From NCBI GenBank assembly GCA_002344215.1, contig DDSV01000049.1, positions 122,519-186,518 of the forward strand: DNA of 64,000 nt, read 5' to 3'. Shown here one piece after another: positions 43,569-52,260 of the stretch. The notes under the pieces are model-generated. The model saw only the letters and a list, made by a program, of their open reading frames with translations. It searched no databases and was not told the origin of the DNA. The number at the start of each line of letters is the position of its first letter. The first letter of the stretch is position 1. This DNA is from Akkermansiaceae bacterium UBA2381 (GTDB lineage Bacteria; Verrucomicrobiota; Verrucomicrobiia; Verrucomicrobiales; DEV007). A program made the translations under genes and the position numbers.

Positions 43569-46500
43569 CTATTTCAATAAACCGGCGGCAATCTCGCGCA
43601 GTTCCTCCGGCTTCAGCTTCCGGACCCGGCGATCATAGGTGATGAGACCGTTGATTTCACCCTCGACGTCGGTTGTCTGGGTGTAGATCCCGGCGGCGAT
43701 GCCCTGCTTTTTAAGATCGGTCAGGATGCGGATCGATTCCTTGTAACGCTCAAGCCATTCGGCTTTGTCTTTCGGAAGGCCACCGTATCCCCAGTTGTTC
43801 GTGTTCGGATTCCAGAGATGCCCCTCGACCGGAAAACCGTGCCCGCCGAACTCGCCCACCACCTTCACAAAACCGTCGAAGCGCCCTCCTCCGCCGAGCT
43901 CAAAGGGAAATCCCGGATGCGGGTAGCGGTGCTCGTCGACAATGTGACCGGAGGCAAACCAGTTTCCCCCGCTCGCGACATTGACCTGACGGGTCGGGTC
44001 TTTTTCGACGAGGAACTTGCCAACTTCCACGGTACGATGTTGCCCCCAGGCCTCGTTGAAGGGAACCCACTGGACGATGCTGGGATGGAAACCTAACAGG
44101 TCCACCATTTTTTGCAGTTCGTTCAGGTATTGGGCATGCGCCTCCTCGGGCCAGGTCGCCTCGGTGGGATCAGGCTGGATCCGCGTCCACTTGGGGCTGC
44201 TACTCTCGCCCTCGCGCTTTTTGCCGGTCCCCGAGCTGACCTGGTCCTGCCACACCATCATGCCGAGGCGGTCGCAGTGGTAATAGTAACGGCGCGGCTC
44301 AACCTTGATGTGCTTGCGGATCGTGTTGAATCCGGCCGCTTTAAGGAATTCAATGTCAGAGAGCATGGCTGCCTCCGAGGGCGGGGTGAGGAGTCCATCA
44401 GGCCACCAGCCCTGATCGAGGGTGCCCCAGTGGAAGACGGGCTTGCCGTTGAGATGAAAACGGAGATGACCTTCCGGGTCCTTCGCGACGGTCGTTTCAC
44501 GGATCCCGAAGTAGCTCTTCACCTGATCGTTCCCGTAGGTGATGTCGAGATCATAAAGATTCGGTGCATCAGGAGACCAGAGCACCGGGTCGTTTATCTT
44601 AAAAGTCAGGGAGTCACCGACACCCTTTACCCTTGCCACCTCGCGCCCCTCTCGTGAGACCGTCATCGAAACCGGCGTCGCTGCCGTTCCTCCCATCGGG
44701 GCAAGAGTGACGGAGACCGTCCCATCGACCTTTGTTTTCGTTAACACATGATAGACCGCAGCCTCCGGCACCTCCTCCATCCACACCGTCTGCCAGATCC
44801 CGGAGACGGGGGTGTACCAGATACCTTTCGGATTGAGAACCTGCTTGCCGTGGAGCTGATAGCCCGTGTCAGTCGCGTCGGTGACACGAACAAGGAGAGT
44901 GTTCTCGCCTTCTTTCAGCGCTGCGGAGATGTCGAAGAAAAACGGAAGATTACCTCCCGTATTCGAACCGACCTCGACGTCGTTAACCCAGACGGTGCTC
45001 TGGTAGTCGACCGCCTCGAAATTGAGAAGGACCTTTTTCCCGGGGGCCTTCGTCGCCGCGAAGGTGCGCCGATACCAGAGCGCATCGTCCGGAGTGAATC
45101 GACGCTCCACGCCCGAGAGCGGAGCCTCGATCGCAAAGGGCACGAGGATTTTTCCGTCCCACTTCTCACGCGGTGGAGCAGAGTCGGATTTGGGTGTCAC
45201 CGCGTAATCCCAGAGACCGTTCAGATTGGTCCAGTTCTCGCGACTCATCGCCGGACGGGGATACTCCTGCCAGACATTCTCCGGAGTCACCTTCTCACCC
45301 CATTCGGTTCGCATGACCACCTTCGGCACGACCACGTCGATGCGGTGGGAAAGAAGCTTGGTATTGAGCCGGTTCGGGGTGGTGTAGTTGCCCACGGCAT
45401 CGGGAATATCCTGACCGAGATACAATCCCTTCACCGGTTGCTTTTCGATCAGGCCGGGTGACGGGCAGCGGGCGACTTCCTTTCCGTCAATTGAGAGTGT
45501 CATGGTCTCAGCGTCAAGACGCGCCGTCACCGTGATCTTTCCCTTCACCGGATCGGGTGCGGAAAGTTCCGTCAACTCGCCGGCTTTGCGGATGGCGAAG
45601 ACGGGACGACCCTCCACAAAATGAAGGGCATAGCCGAATTGATTTCCTCCGTGCGCGAGGGCTACTCCTTCCGGTTTCGGACTCTTCAGGGTCGCGGTGA
45701 GGGAAAAGGCCCGTCCCTCGATCTGAGGAGGATCGGACTCGGCGACGGCTTTTGTTTCGGCCACCTTCACGTTCGGCTGCCCCTCGGCGCGAGGATAAAC
45801 CCCGACTCTCGCGGCCCAGGTTTCCCATCTGGCGGCGAGTTCCTTCACCTTCGCGGGATTGGTCGCGGCGAGGTTGTTCAATTCGGTGCGATCCTGCGTG
45901 AGGTCGTAAAGCTCCCACTGCTTCGCCCGGGTGCCGTCCGGCATGGCGACACTCTCACCGACGAGTTTCCAACTCCCCTCACGGACGGAGGCATTGGTCT
46001 CATGTTCGGCAAAGAGCGGCTGGTTCCGGTTCAGTGCCCCCCCCGTAAACGCCGGGCGCAGCGAAATCCCATCGAGCGGCACGGTCGTTTCACCCTTTCG
46101 CTCCGCCGGATAATTCGCCCCGGCCACATCGATCAGTGTTGGCATTAGGTCGATGAGTTGGGCCGCATCGCCATACCATTTTTCATGCGGCGCAATACTC
46201 GCGGGCCAGTGCATAAAGAAGGGCGTCGCCGCACCGCCCTCGTGGAGGTAGTGCTTGTAGAGGCGGAAGGGAGTGCTTCCCGCATTCGCCCAGGCCTCAC
46301 CATAGCTGTTTTGATGCTCCTCGTTGCGCTTGGCCGCATCGCGAAACTCGCCGCGCCCTAACATTCCGCCCTCCTGACAGGCGCCGTTGTCCGAGAGGAA
46401 GAGGATGAGCGTGTTTTCATAGCGCCCCTTCTCTTTCAGGAAGGACACCAGCTTCCCTATGTTTTGATCCACCCGGTCGACCATCGCCGCGTAGACCGCC

Positions 46501-47387
46501 ATCTTCAGATCCATCTCATCGCGGGTTTTCTCATCGAGTGATCCCCAGTCCGGGATTCCTTCCGTCTTTTCGGAGAGCGGCCACTTTTCATCGATCAGGC
46601 CCAGTTCAATTTGACGGCGGTGGCGATCCTCGCGGAGCTTGTCCCACCCGGCGAGATACTTGCCCCGGTACTTCGCGATGTCCTCCTCGTGGGCCTGGAG
46701 CGGCCAGTGCGGAGCGGTGTAGGCGAGATAAAGGAAAAAGGGATTGTCCTGCTTTTCCTTCGTGTGCCCGTTGAGGAAACGAATGGCATGGTCGGTGAAG
46801 GCGTCCGTCGTGTAAAAGGGCCGATCCGTGGTGCTCGCGGGCGTTTTGTCAGGATCGTTGTCGAGGGTCATGCCCCGGGAACCTTCAGGTTGAAAAAAGC
46901 GGGTCGCTCCACTGAGGCATCCGTAGTAGCGGTCAAACCCACGCTGAAGCGGGCGATCCTCCATTTCCGTCTGCCCTAGGTGCCACTTGCCGGTCATGTA
47001 GGTTCCGTAACCCGCCCCGCGCAAAACCTCAGCGAGGGTGACGCAGCGCTCGTTGAGATGCCCCTGGTAGGCGGCAGGGGCTCCCTCACCCCGCTCGCGA
47101 TCGGGCTCCGAGGTCATCCAGCCTATCCCCGCCTCGTGCGGATGCAGGCCGGTCATCAGGGTGGCCCGGGTCGGACAGCAGCGCCCCGCGTTGTAGAACT
47201 GGGAAAAGCGGACTCCGCCCCGGGCGAGGGCATCAAGATTCGGTGTCTCGATTTCTCCCCCATGATAACCAAGGTCCGAGAAACCCATGTCGTCGACCAT
47301 CACCAGGATGATGTTGGGTCGTTCGGCCGCCTGAGCAAGGGTGAGGGATACGGCAACAAGGGCGGCAGGAAAAAATCGGAAAAACAT
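43569..47387 (-). CDS. Fused sulfatase - LamG-like - glycoside hydrolase family 2 enzyme
   Basis: A single 1,272-residue open frame, exported (signal about residues 1-21). The N-terminal part (about 22-560) is a type I sulfatase with NIILVMVDDMGFSDLGYHGG and formylglycine motif C70-C-P-T-R74. A beta-sandwich resembling LamG (about 570-690; LTATLKSPKPEGVALAHG and DAETMTLSIDGKEVARC) links it to a GH2 domain (about 700-1272). The GH2 part has NLNGLWDY, the jelly roll with VWVNDVEVGSN, and AAGFNTIRKHIKVEPRRYYY. Its probable acid/base glutamate is in WVPFNEAWG and its nucleophile in VGEFGG. Both active sites look complete, so one polypeptide may desulfate and cleave a glycan. Families with these domains separately are well known; the fusion is the unusual part. 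Confidence 0.93.
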   Translation of the reverse strand: MFFRFFPAALVAVSLTLAQAAERPNIILVMVDDMGFSDLGYHGGEIETPNLDALARGGVRFSQFYNAGRCCPTRATLMTGLHPHEAGIGWMTSEPDRERGEGAPAAYQGHLNERCVTLAEVLRGAGYGTYMTGKWHLGQTEMEDRPLQRGFDRYYGCLSGATRFFQPEGSRGMTLDNDPDKTPASTTDRPFYTTDAFTDHAIRFLNGHTKEKQDNPFFLYLAYTAPHWPLQAHEEDIAKYRGKYLAGWDKLREDRHRRQIELGLIDEKWPLSEKTEGIPDWGSLDEKTRDEMDLKMAVYAAMVDRVDQNIGKLVSFLKEKGRYENTLILFLSDNGACQEGGMLGRGEFRDAAKRNEEHQNSYGEAWANAGSTPFRLYKHYLHEGGAATPFFMHWPASIAPHEKWYGDAAQLIDLMPTLIDVAGANYPAERKGETTVPLDGISLRPAFTGGALNRNQPLFAEHETNASVREGSWKLVGESVAMPDGTRAKQWELYDLTQDRTELNNLAATNPAKVKELAARWETWAARVGVYPRAEGQPNVKVAETKAVAESDPPQIEGRAFSLTATLKSPKPEGVALAHGGNQFGYALHFVEGRPVFAIRKAGELTELSAPDPVKGKITVTARLDAETMTLSIDGKEVARCPSPGLIEKQPVKGLYLGQDIPDAVGNYTTPNRLNTKLLSHRIDVVVPKVVMRTEWGEKVTPENVWQEYPRPAMSRENWTNLNGLWDYAVTPKSDSAPPREKWDGKILVPFAIEAPLSGVERRFTPDDALWYRRTFAATKAPGKKVLLNFEAVDYQSTVWVNDVEVGSNTGGNLPFFFDISAALKEGENTLLVRVTDATDTGYQLHGKQVLNPKGIWYTPVSGIWQTVWMEEVPEAAVYHVLTKTKVDGTVSVTLAPMGGTAATPVSMTVSREGREVARVKGVGDSLTFKINDPVLWSPDAPNLYDLDITYGNDQVKSYFGIRETTVAKDPEGHLRFHLNGKPVFHWGTLDQGWWPDGLLTPPSEAAMLSDIEFLKAAGFNTIRKHIKVEPRRYYYHCDRLGMMVWQDQVSSGTGKKREGESSSPKWTRIQPDPTEATWPEEAHAQYLNELQKMVDLLGFHPSIVQWVPFNEAWGQHRTVEVGKFLVEKDPTRQVNVASGGNWFASGHIVDEHRYPHPGFPFELGGGGRFDGFVKVVGEFGGHGFPVEGHLWNPNTNNWGYGGLPKDKAEWLERYKESIRILTDLKKQGIAAGIYTQTTDVEGEINGLITYDRRVRKLKPEELREIAAGLLK

Positions 47388-47488
47388 GAGCGGATTCTAG
47401 AGCAACCAATCGTCCCTCGTCGATCACGAAGAATCTCCCTGAACGCGGACTTTTCCCCTGCCCCGTCCTTCGCCATGCTCGCCTTCCC

Positions 47489-48496
47489 ATGCACCTCCGC
47501 GTCCTTGCTCTTTTCCTGCTCCTTTTCGCCCTCGCCCCGGGGCGGGCACAGGAACCCTATACGCCCTCCGCTTGCGAACTCCTTCCTCTGCCCGATCAGC
47601 AGGTTTCCTTTCTCCACGAGGGGCGCGAGGTGACGCGCTGGCACTTCGACCCGAAATATCCGCGTCCGTTTTTCTATCCTTTCAACGGCCCTTCCGGAGT
47701 CTCACTCACCCGCATGGGACACCCCGGAGCCCAGAATCATGATCACCATCGCTCGATCTGGTTCGCCCATGCGAAAGTGGACGGGATCGACTTCTGGTCG
47801 GAGAGCACGAAGGCCCGAATCGTGCAGAAGCTCTGGCATGCCTATGAGGATGGCGAGAGGGAAGGCATCATGGCCTCGTCCCTGGGATGGGTTGATGAAA
47901 ACGGAGACGAAAGGATGGAACAGGACCTCGTCGTCGCCTCGCGGCCATGCAAGGAGGGCGAACACGAGCTTGAGATCCAGATCACTCTGCGACCCGCGGC
48001 GGGCCGGGAAAAGGTGGAACTGGAAAAGTCGAACTTCGGCCTTCTCGCCGTGCGTGTCGCGAAGTCGATCAGCCAACATTTCGGCGGCGGACAACTCACC
48101 AGCAGCGAGGGGCTTGTCGGGGAGGAGGCAATCTTCGGCAGGAAGGCGGCATGGATGGACTACTCCGGACCAATCGTCACCGGGATCGGAGAAAACCGCC
48201 TCGTCGTGACCGAAGGCATCACCTTTTTCGATCATCCGGAGAATCCCCGCTACCCGACCGCGTGGCATGTGCGATCGGACGGATGGATGGGAGCTTCGTT
48301 CTGTCTGGAGGAAGGATATACGATCACAAAGGAAGCTCCGCTGGTGTTGCGTTATCTCCTTCTCGCCCATTCCGGTGACTGCGATCCTGACAAAGCCACT
48401 GAAACATTAAACGAGTTCGGTGATCGGCCCGGATTTGTCCTGGAAAAGGCGACACGCCCCCATCGGCAATTTGAGGTTCGGCGCATCACGCCGTAG
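47489..48496 (+). CDS. PmoA-family (DUF6807) exported protein
   Basis: A 335-residue protein with a signal peptide (about residues 1-20, LALFLLLFALAPGRAQ). It matches the family often labelled PmoA, a name that does not imply methane oxidation here. The conserved RMGHPGAQNHDHHRSIWFAH cluster of histidines, VDGIDFWSE and YSGPIVTG are visible. Its activity is unknown; in verrucomicrobia and planctomycetes such genes sit with sulfatases and Gfo/Idh/MocA genes, as here. It is divergent from the sulfatase-GH2 gene, 101 nt apart. Confidence 0.82.
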   Translation: MHLRVLALFLLLFALAPGRAQEPYTPSACELLPLPDQQVSFLHEGREVTRWHFDPKYPRPFFYPFNGPSGVSLTRMGHPGAQNHDHHRSIWFAHAKVDGIDFWSESTKARIVQKLWHAYEDGEREGIMASSLGWVDENGDERMEQDLVVASRPCKEGEHELEIQITLRPAAGREKVELEKSNFGLLAVRVAKSISQHFGGGQLTSSEGLVGEEAIFGRKAAWMDYSGPIVTGIGENRLVVTEGITFFDHPENPRYPTAWHVRSDGWMGASFCLEEGYTITKEAPLVLRYLLLAHSGDCDPDKATETLNEFGDRPGFVLEKATRPHRQFEVRRITP

Positions 48497-48516
48497 CGGA
48501 ACGCGCGAGCGTTCCG
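48497..48516. terminator. Hairpin directly after the PmoA-family gene
   Basis: CGGAACGC-GCGA-GCGTTCCG is a perfect 8-bp stem with a tetraloop that starts on the base after the stop codon. No T run follows, so it is a possible processing or REP-like hairpin as much as a terminator. Confidence 0.5.
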
Positions 48517-48578
48517 ATTCGGACGATCTAAGACCCTCCGGGGTGGCCCTAGACTTCGTTTGCTGCTAGCTTTTGCGT

Positions 48579-49070
48579 TCAGGGCGCCACATAAAAATAC
48601 TCGTCCACCATCGGATCAATCAGTTGGTAGCGGGAATGGAGGAAGGCCACCAGATCGATCAACTGTGCCACCGTCATCGAGTGGTTGAACTCCAGCATCG
48701 GGGAACTGGCCGCCCCCTCTTTTTTTTCCTCGTCGGACAACATGGCGAGATACTGCGGTGCGAGCGTGTGCTGCGGATTGATGATCGCGGTGACGAGGTC
48801 GCCATAGGACTTCACCTTGTAGATCTCTCCTCCGAGCCGGATCTTCGGCAGTTCGGGCAAATCCTGATCCGGCAGCATCACTCCTTCGACGGTATGACAG
48901 CGGTTGCATTGCATCGCGACAAAGGTTGTTTTCCCGGCCTCAATGTCTCCGTCCGGGAGGAGGAAGCCCCTGCTTTGTTTCGACTCCTTATCCCCACAGG
49001 ACATCAGAAGCAACGACGAGAGGACCACAAGCGGAACCCGGCAGGAAAAATGGGAAAGGTTGGTTTTCAT
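48579..49070 (-). CDS. Lipoprotein c-type cytochrome
   Basis: A 163-residue lipoprotein cytochrome. ATG 49070 (MKTNLSHFSCRVP) starts a signal with lipobox LLMSC, so the mature protein is anchored by its N-terminal cysteine. One haem-binding motif, CNRCH, lies in GDIEAGKTTFVAMQCNRCH. The tail SMTVAQLIDLVAFLHSRYQL is the usual final helix of small cytochromes c. The overall pattern resembles SoxX-type cytochromes, but no sox gene is near, so sulfur oxidation should not be assumed. It may collect electrons from the dehydrogenase-like proteins nearby. Confidence 0.85.
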   Translation of the reverse strand: MKTNLSHFSCRVPLVVLSSLLLMSCGDKESKQSRGFLLPDGDIEAGKTTFVAMQCNRCHTVEGVMLPDQDLPELPKIRLGGEIYKVKSYGDLVTAIINPQHTLAPQYLAMLSDEEKKEGAASSPMLEFNHSMTVAQLIDLVAFLHSRYQLIDPMVDEYFYVAP

Positions 49071-49196
49071 CACCTTGAGGGTATCAGACCGGTCAATCCC
49101 GGAAAACGCAGCAATTGGCAAATATGCGTCATCCCGTGACCCACTGGATCAAATTGGAGCTTCCCGAAGCATCGGGATTATTCCTACCCTTGCCTC

Positions 49197-50558
49197 ATGA
49201 CCCCCAATCCACCTGACCGCCGCCGTTTCCTGAAATCCGCCGGACTTGCCGCCGGGAGCGCTGTCCTCGGCTTTCCCGCGATCACCCGCTGCCAGTCGCC
49301 GAATTCAAAACTCGGAGTTGCCCTCATCGGTGTCGGCGGTCGGGGAGGCTCCCATGTCCAGGCGACCCTGGATGCGAAGGAGGACATCATCGCGCTCGTC
49401 GATGTCAATGAGAACCATCTCGGCTCGGCTCTGGGCAAAGCACCGCAGGCCCGAAGCCACCGCGACTTCCGCGAGTTTTTTGCCGGGAAGCTGGACGACA
49501 TCGACGCGGTCTTTGTCTCGACCACGGAACACACTCACGCCTTCGCCACCCTCCCCGCCCTGCGGGCGGGTAAACACGTCTACAGTGAGAAGCCGCTCAC
49601 CCGCGATGTCTTCGAAGCCCGTCTCGTCACTGAGACGGCGGCAGCACGCCCTGAACTGATGACACAGATGGGCACCCAGATTCACGCGAGCGAAAACTAC
49701 CGCCGTGTCGTCGAGTTGATCGCGAGCGGTGCCATTGGTCCGGTTCGCGAAGCCCACTGCTGGGTTAGCCGGGCCTGGGGATGGCAGACGCAGGAAGAGG
49801 CGGAAAAACACAAGGACATCATCTACACGCCTGACACTCCGACAAAGGGCATGCCCGTGCCTGACGGCCTCGATTGGAATCTCTGGATCGGTCCGGCTCC
49901 GTATCGGGACTTCCACGAGTTCTATTTCCCCGGTCCCCGCTGGTATCGCTGGTGGGATTTCGGCAACGGCACCATGTCTGACCTCGGCAGCCATCGCAAC
50001 GACCTGCCCTGGTGGGCGCTGAATCTGGATGCCCCCCTCACGATCGAACCGGTCGCCGGACCACCCGCCCATCACGACATCGCCCCGGCCTCAATGGCGG
50101 TGAAATACACCTACGGCGCCCGCGGCGAAATGCCTCCGGTCGAACTGACCTGGTATCAGGGCGCGGAGAAACCGAAGATCTGGCGTGATGGTAAGATCCC
50201 GCAGTGGGGTGATGGTTGCCTCTTCATCGGAGACGGCGGCATGCTCCTGGCCGATTACGGAAAACTCGTTCTCCTGCCCGGGGAGAAGTTCGTGAACTTC
50301 AAGGCCCCCGCTCCCACCATCGCTCCCTCACCCGGACAACAGGCCGAGTGGATCCTCGCCTGCAAGGGGCAGGGTCCGAAACCGCTTTGCCAGTTCAGTT
50401 ACTCCGGTCCGCTCACTGAGGCGAATCACCTGGGCAATGTCGCTTACCGCGCCGGGAAGAAACTGGAATGGGATGCGAAGAACATGAAGTTTCCCAATGC
50501 GCCGGAGGCGGAGAAGTTTCTGAAGAGGGAATATCGGGAGGGGTGGTCGTTGATCTAA
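49197..50558 (+). CDS. TAT-exported Gfo/Idh/MocA family oxidoreductase (2)
   Basis: A 453-residue protein with twin-arginine signal DRRRFLKSAGLAAGS, Rossmann segment GVALIGVGGRGGSHV and the conserved SEKPLTRDVFEARLV. The catalytic half includes ASGAIGPVREAHCWVSRAWG and WDFGNGTMSDLGSHRNDLPW. It is about 450 residues, the usual length for the exported branch, and is only distantly similar to the copy at 36751-38067. The substrate is unknown. It is divergent from the lipoprotein cytochrome gene, and the two might form a redox pair, but this is only inferred from position. Confidence 0.92.
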   Translation: MTPNPPDRRRFLKSAGLAAGSAVLGFPAITRCQSPNSKLGVALIGVGGRGGSHVQATLDAKEDIIALVDVNENHLGSALGKAPQARSHRDFREFFAGKLDDIDAVFVSTTEHTHAFATLPALRAGKHVYSEKPLTRDVFEARLVTETAAARPELMTQMGTQIHASENYRRVVELIASGAIGPVREAHCWVSRAWGWQTQEEAEKHKDIIYTPDTPTKGMPVPDGLDWNLWIGPAPYRDFHEFYFPGPRWYRWWDFGNGTMSDLGSHRNDLPWWALNLDAPLTIEPVAGPPAHHDIAPASMAVKYTYGARGEMPPVELTWYQGAEKPKIWRDGKIPQWGDGCLFIGDGGMLLADYGKLVLLPGEKFVNFKAPAPTIAPSPGQQAEWILACKGQGPKPLCQFSYSGPLTEANHLGNVAYRAGKKLEWDAKNMKFPNAPEAEKFLKREYREGWSLI

Positions 50559-50985
50559 AACCAGATCCGGGATACCCGACAACCGGGTCGAACCACCTCA
50601 CCTGCGGCGCCGACAGGAGCTGGTGGGGGCTTGGCCAATTGAGATGGCACACAAAGCCACAAAGACACTAAGCCATTCAGATTGCTCAACCAGAGTCCCT
50701 CTTCCTTGGTGGCTTCGTGGATTTGATGCCTGCGGCATCCATCTCCGCGCTGCTCCGATTCTTCGACGAATCGAGAGGATTCAGGGTTGACGCCCCTTTT
50801 CCAGTCTCGCTAGACTTATCCCCGGTCCACCGGAAAATCTTCGCCCGCGTTGCACCGAACCGGCCAAGCCGGTCGGTGAACAGCGGGCGGGCCGATATCA
50901 AATTGGACTAATTGTACTGTTGGACGAAATAAATAAATCTAGTTCGAAAACGGTAATAGAGACGGAAGTTGACAGGTTTATCTAG
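50559..50985. other. Gene-free region left of the cassette cluster
   Basis: No credible gene is seen in these 427 bases. Structures present: a CACAAAG-type simple repeat with a partner on the opposite strand (50649-50673 and 50701-50720), a hairpin GATGCC-TGC-GGCATC (50725-50739), and an 11-bp stem CACCG(A)ACCGGC/GCCGGTCGGTG at 50853-50878. A core-site-like GTTGGAC lies at 50919-50925. No integrase gene is present. Confidence 0.6.
50919..50925 (+). other. Integron core-site-like GTTGGAC (left border)
   Basis: The heptamer fits the GTTRRRY core and is the exact complement of the GTCCAAC opening the attC-like site at 52160. No L box or partner core was found on its left, so it would be an attI-like or isolated border site. 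A 7-mer alone is weak evidence. Confidence 0.45.
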
Positions 50986-50997
50986 CGTGTTCACAAT
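50969..50997 (+). promoter_or_regulatory. Sigma-70-like promoter before the transposase
   Basis: TTGACA (50969-50974), a 17-nt spacer and CACAAT (50992-50997). The -35 box is perfect; the -10 matches four of six consensus bases. The start of transcription would be near 51004, downstream of the in-frame TAG at 50983-50985. Confidence 0.5.
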
Positions 50998-52146
50998 AAC
51001 ACTATAGAAGCAACCGTCAACAGCATTCTTCGTCAATGGCGAGACCTCTGGCCGGGAGGTCTTGATGAGCGGCAGTATTCAACTCTGAACCTTCTTGCTC
51101 ATTGTCGCGAGGGAGGCCTTGGATTCAATCAGGCCCGGTGCGGGAAGTGTGGTCATAGCGAGTGGTATGCGAGTTCGTGCGGAGACCGGCATTGCCCGAC
51201 TTGTCTCGGACCACGTCAGGCTCAGTGGTCTGCGCACGTGTGCGAGCGATTGCCGGATCGCCCGCATTTTCACATGGTCTTTACTGTGCCCGAGCAACTG
51301 CACGATCTGTTCTCGATGAACTACCGCTCGATAGCCGATGCCCTGACCGAAGCGGCCGCTGCCACCTTGAAGCAATTTCAGCGCAATAACTGGAAGGTAG
51401 ACGGCGGCTTCCTTTCGGTGCTGCACACCTGGGGCAGCGCCTTGAACTGGCATCCTCATCTGCATGTGCTGGTGAGCGCCGGTGGTGTCGATCCTGCGAC
51501 CGGGCGATGGAAGCCCGTGCGACGCGAGTATTCCTTTCCGGTGAAGTCCATGTCGAAGGTCTTCCGTTCGATCCTGCTCGCCCGCCTCGAAGCGCTTGAT
51601 CGTGACAGGGAGATACGGTGGCCCGACGGCTGGAAGAGCGCCGAAGATAGGCGTCAGCGAAGAGTGGAGCTTTGCGCGCTCAATTTCAATGTGTTCAGCA
51701 AGGCCACCCTGCACAATACGCGGGCCGTGGTTCGCTACCTTGCCCGCTACACCAGCCGCATCGCGATGAGCAATAAACGCCTCGTTTCGGTGGACGTGGA
51801 GAAGCGGGAAGTCACCTTCCGCTGGAAGGATTATCGTTCCGGGGGCCAAGTAAGGGAGCGCACCTTGAGCGGGAGGCATTTCATTTGGCTCTTCACCCGC
51901 CACCTCATGCCAAAGGGATACCGGAGAGTGCGCTATTTTGGATGGTTGGCTGGTGGCCAGGCAGGTCTCTCGAGGCTGAAAGCGGACAGACCCGGAGTAA
52001 TCGGAGAACGGGCACTGCCTACTGAAAAGCCTGCTTGCCGATGCTGCCAGGCACGCCACTGGGTCTATCGCTCGTTCTTCGTCCGCTTGTCGGCTCCGGA
52101 AACGAAAGTGCGCTTTTCCCTTGTCGAACTGCGGGCGGGTCCGTAA
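50986..52146 (+). CDS. IS91-family HUH transposase without a canonical start codon
   Basis: The open frame runs from after TAG 50983-50985 to 52146. It contains an N-terminal zinc-ribbon with CGKCGHSEWYASSCGDRHCP, the HUH motif in WHPHLHVLVSAGG, and the catalytic tyrosine segment VVRYLARYTSRIAMSNKRL, followed by a C-terminal RCCQARHW zinc site. The family match continues upstream to about SILRQWRDLWPGG. Nevertheless no ATG, GTG or TTG in frame occurs before GTG 51238, which would remove the zinc-ribbon. Either an AUU/AUA start is used, or the start was lost and this is a decaying gene. HUH enzymes nick single strands for rolling-circle transposition. Confidence 0.85.
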   Translation, partial: RVHNNTIEATVNSILRQWRDLWPGGLDERQYSTLNLLAHCREGGLGFNQARCGKCGHSEWYASSCGDRHCPTCLGPRQAQWSAHVCERLPDRPHFHMVFTVPEQLHDLFSMNYRSIADALTEAAAATLKQFQRNNWKVDGGFLSVLHTWGSALNWHPHLHVLVSAGGVDPATGRWKPVRREYSFPVKSMSKVFRSILLARLEALDRDREIRWPDGWKSAEDRRQRRVELCALNFNVFSKATLHNTRAVVRYLARYTSRIAMSNKRLVSVDVEKREVTFRWKDYRSGGQVRERTLSGRHFIWLFTRHLMPKGYRRVRYFGWLAGGQAGLSRLKADRPGVIGERALPTEKPACRCCQARHWVYRSFFVRLSAPETKVRFSLVELRAGP

Positions 52147-52159
52147 TCTGAAATTCGAC

Positions 52160-52248
52160 GTCCAACAAGCCGGATAAAGTCGACGTCGTTGTAAATCGTC
52201 ACTGCGGAAGTCCGCTCAGAGCGACGCAACTTATCCTAAACGTTAATC
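52160..52248 (+). other. attC-like recombination site 1
   Basis: Order: R'' GTCCAAC (52160-52166), 5-nt spacer, L'' GGATAA (52172-52177), central segment, L' TTATCC (52231-52236), 5-nt spacer, R' GTTAATC (52242-52248). The L boxes are perfectly complementary, with the stem continuing through G-CGTCG and an extrahelical base. An inner hairpin GCGGA-AG-TCCGC lies at 52204-52215. R' differs from GTTRRRY at one base. The site begins 13 nt after the transposase stop, as in integron cassettes. Confidence 0.7.
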
Positions 52249-52260
52249 ATCGAGAACAAA

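Larger units (their letters stand above)
50920..52242 (+). mobile_element. Putative integron gene cassette carrying an IS91-type transposase
   Basis: Limits follow the G^TTRRRY cleavage rule: TTGGAC at 50920 to the G of the right core at 52242. In the circular form the attC would have GTCCAAC and GTTGGAC, perfectly complementary. Alternatively the two heptamers (with TGTTGGACG extending 9 nt) are imperfect terminal repeats of an IS91-type insertion. The paired 5-nt spacers in the right-hand site favour attC. Confidence 0.55.

Noticed and set aside
48579..49070. SoxX sulfur-oxidation cytochrome
   Set aside because: There is a single CNRCH motif and a general resemblance, but no other sox gene is present in the window.
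50559..50985. Integron integrase (intI) or attI beside the cassettes
   Set aside because: No tyrosine-recombinase-like frame exists here on either strand; only an isolated GTTGGAC core is seen.
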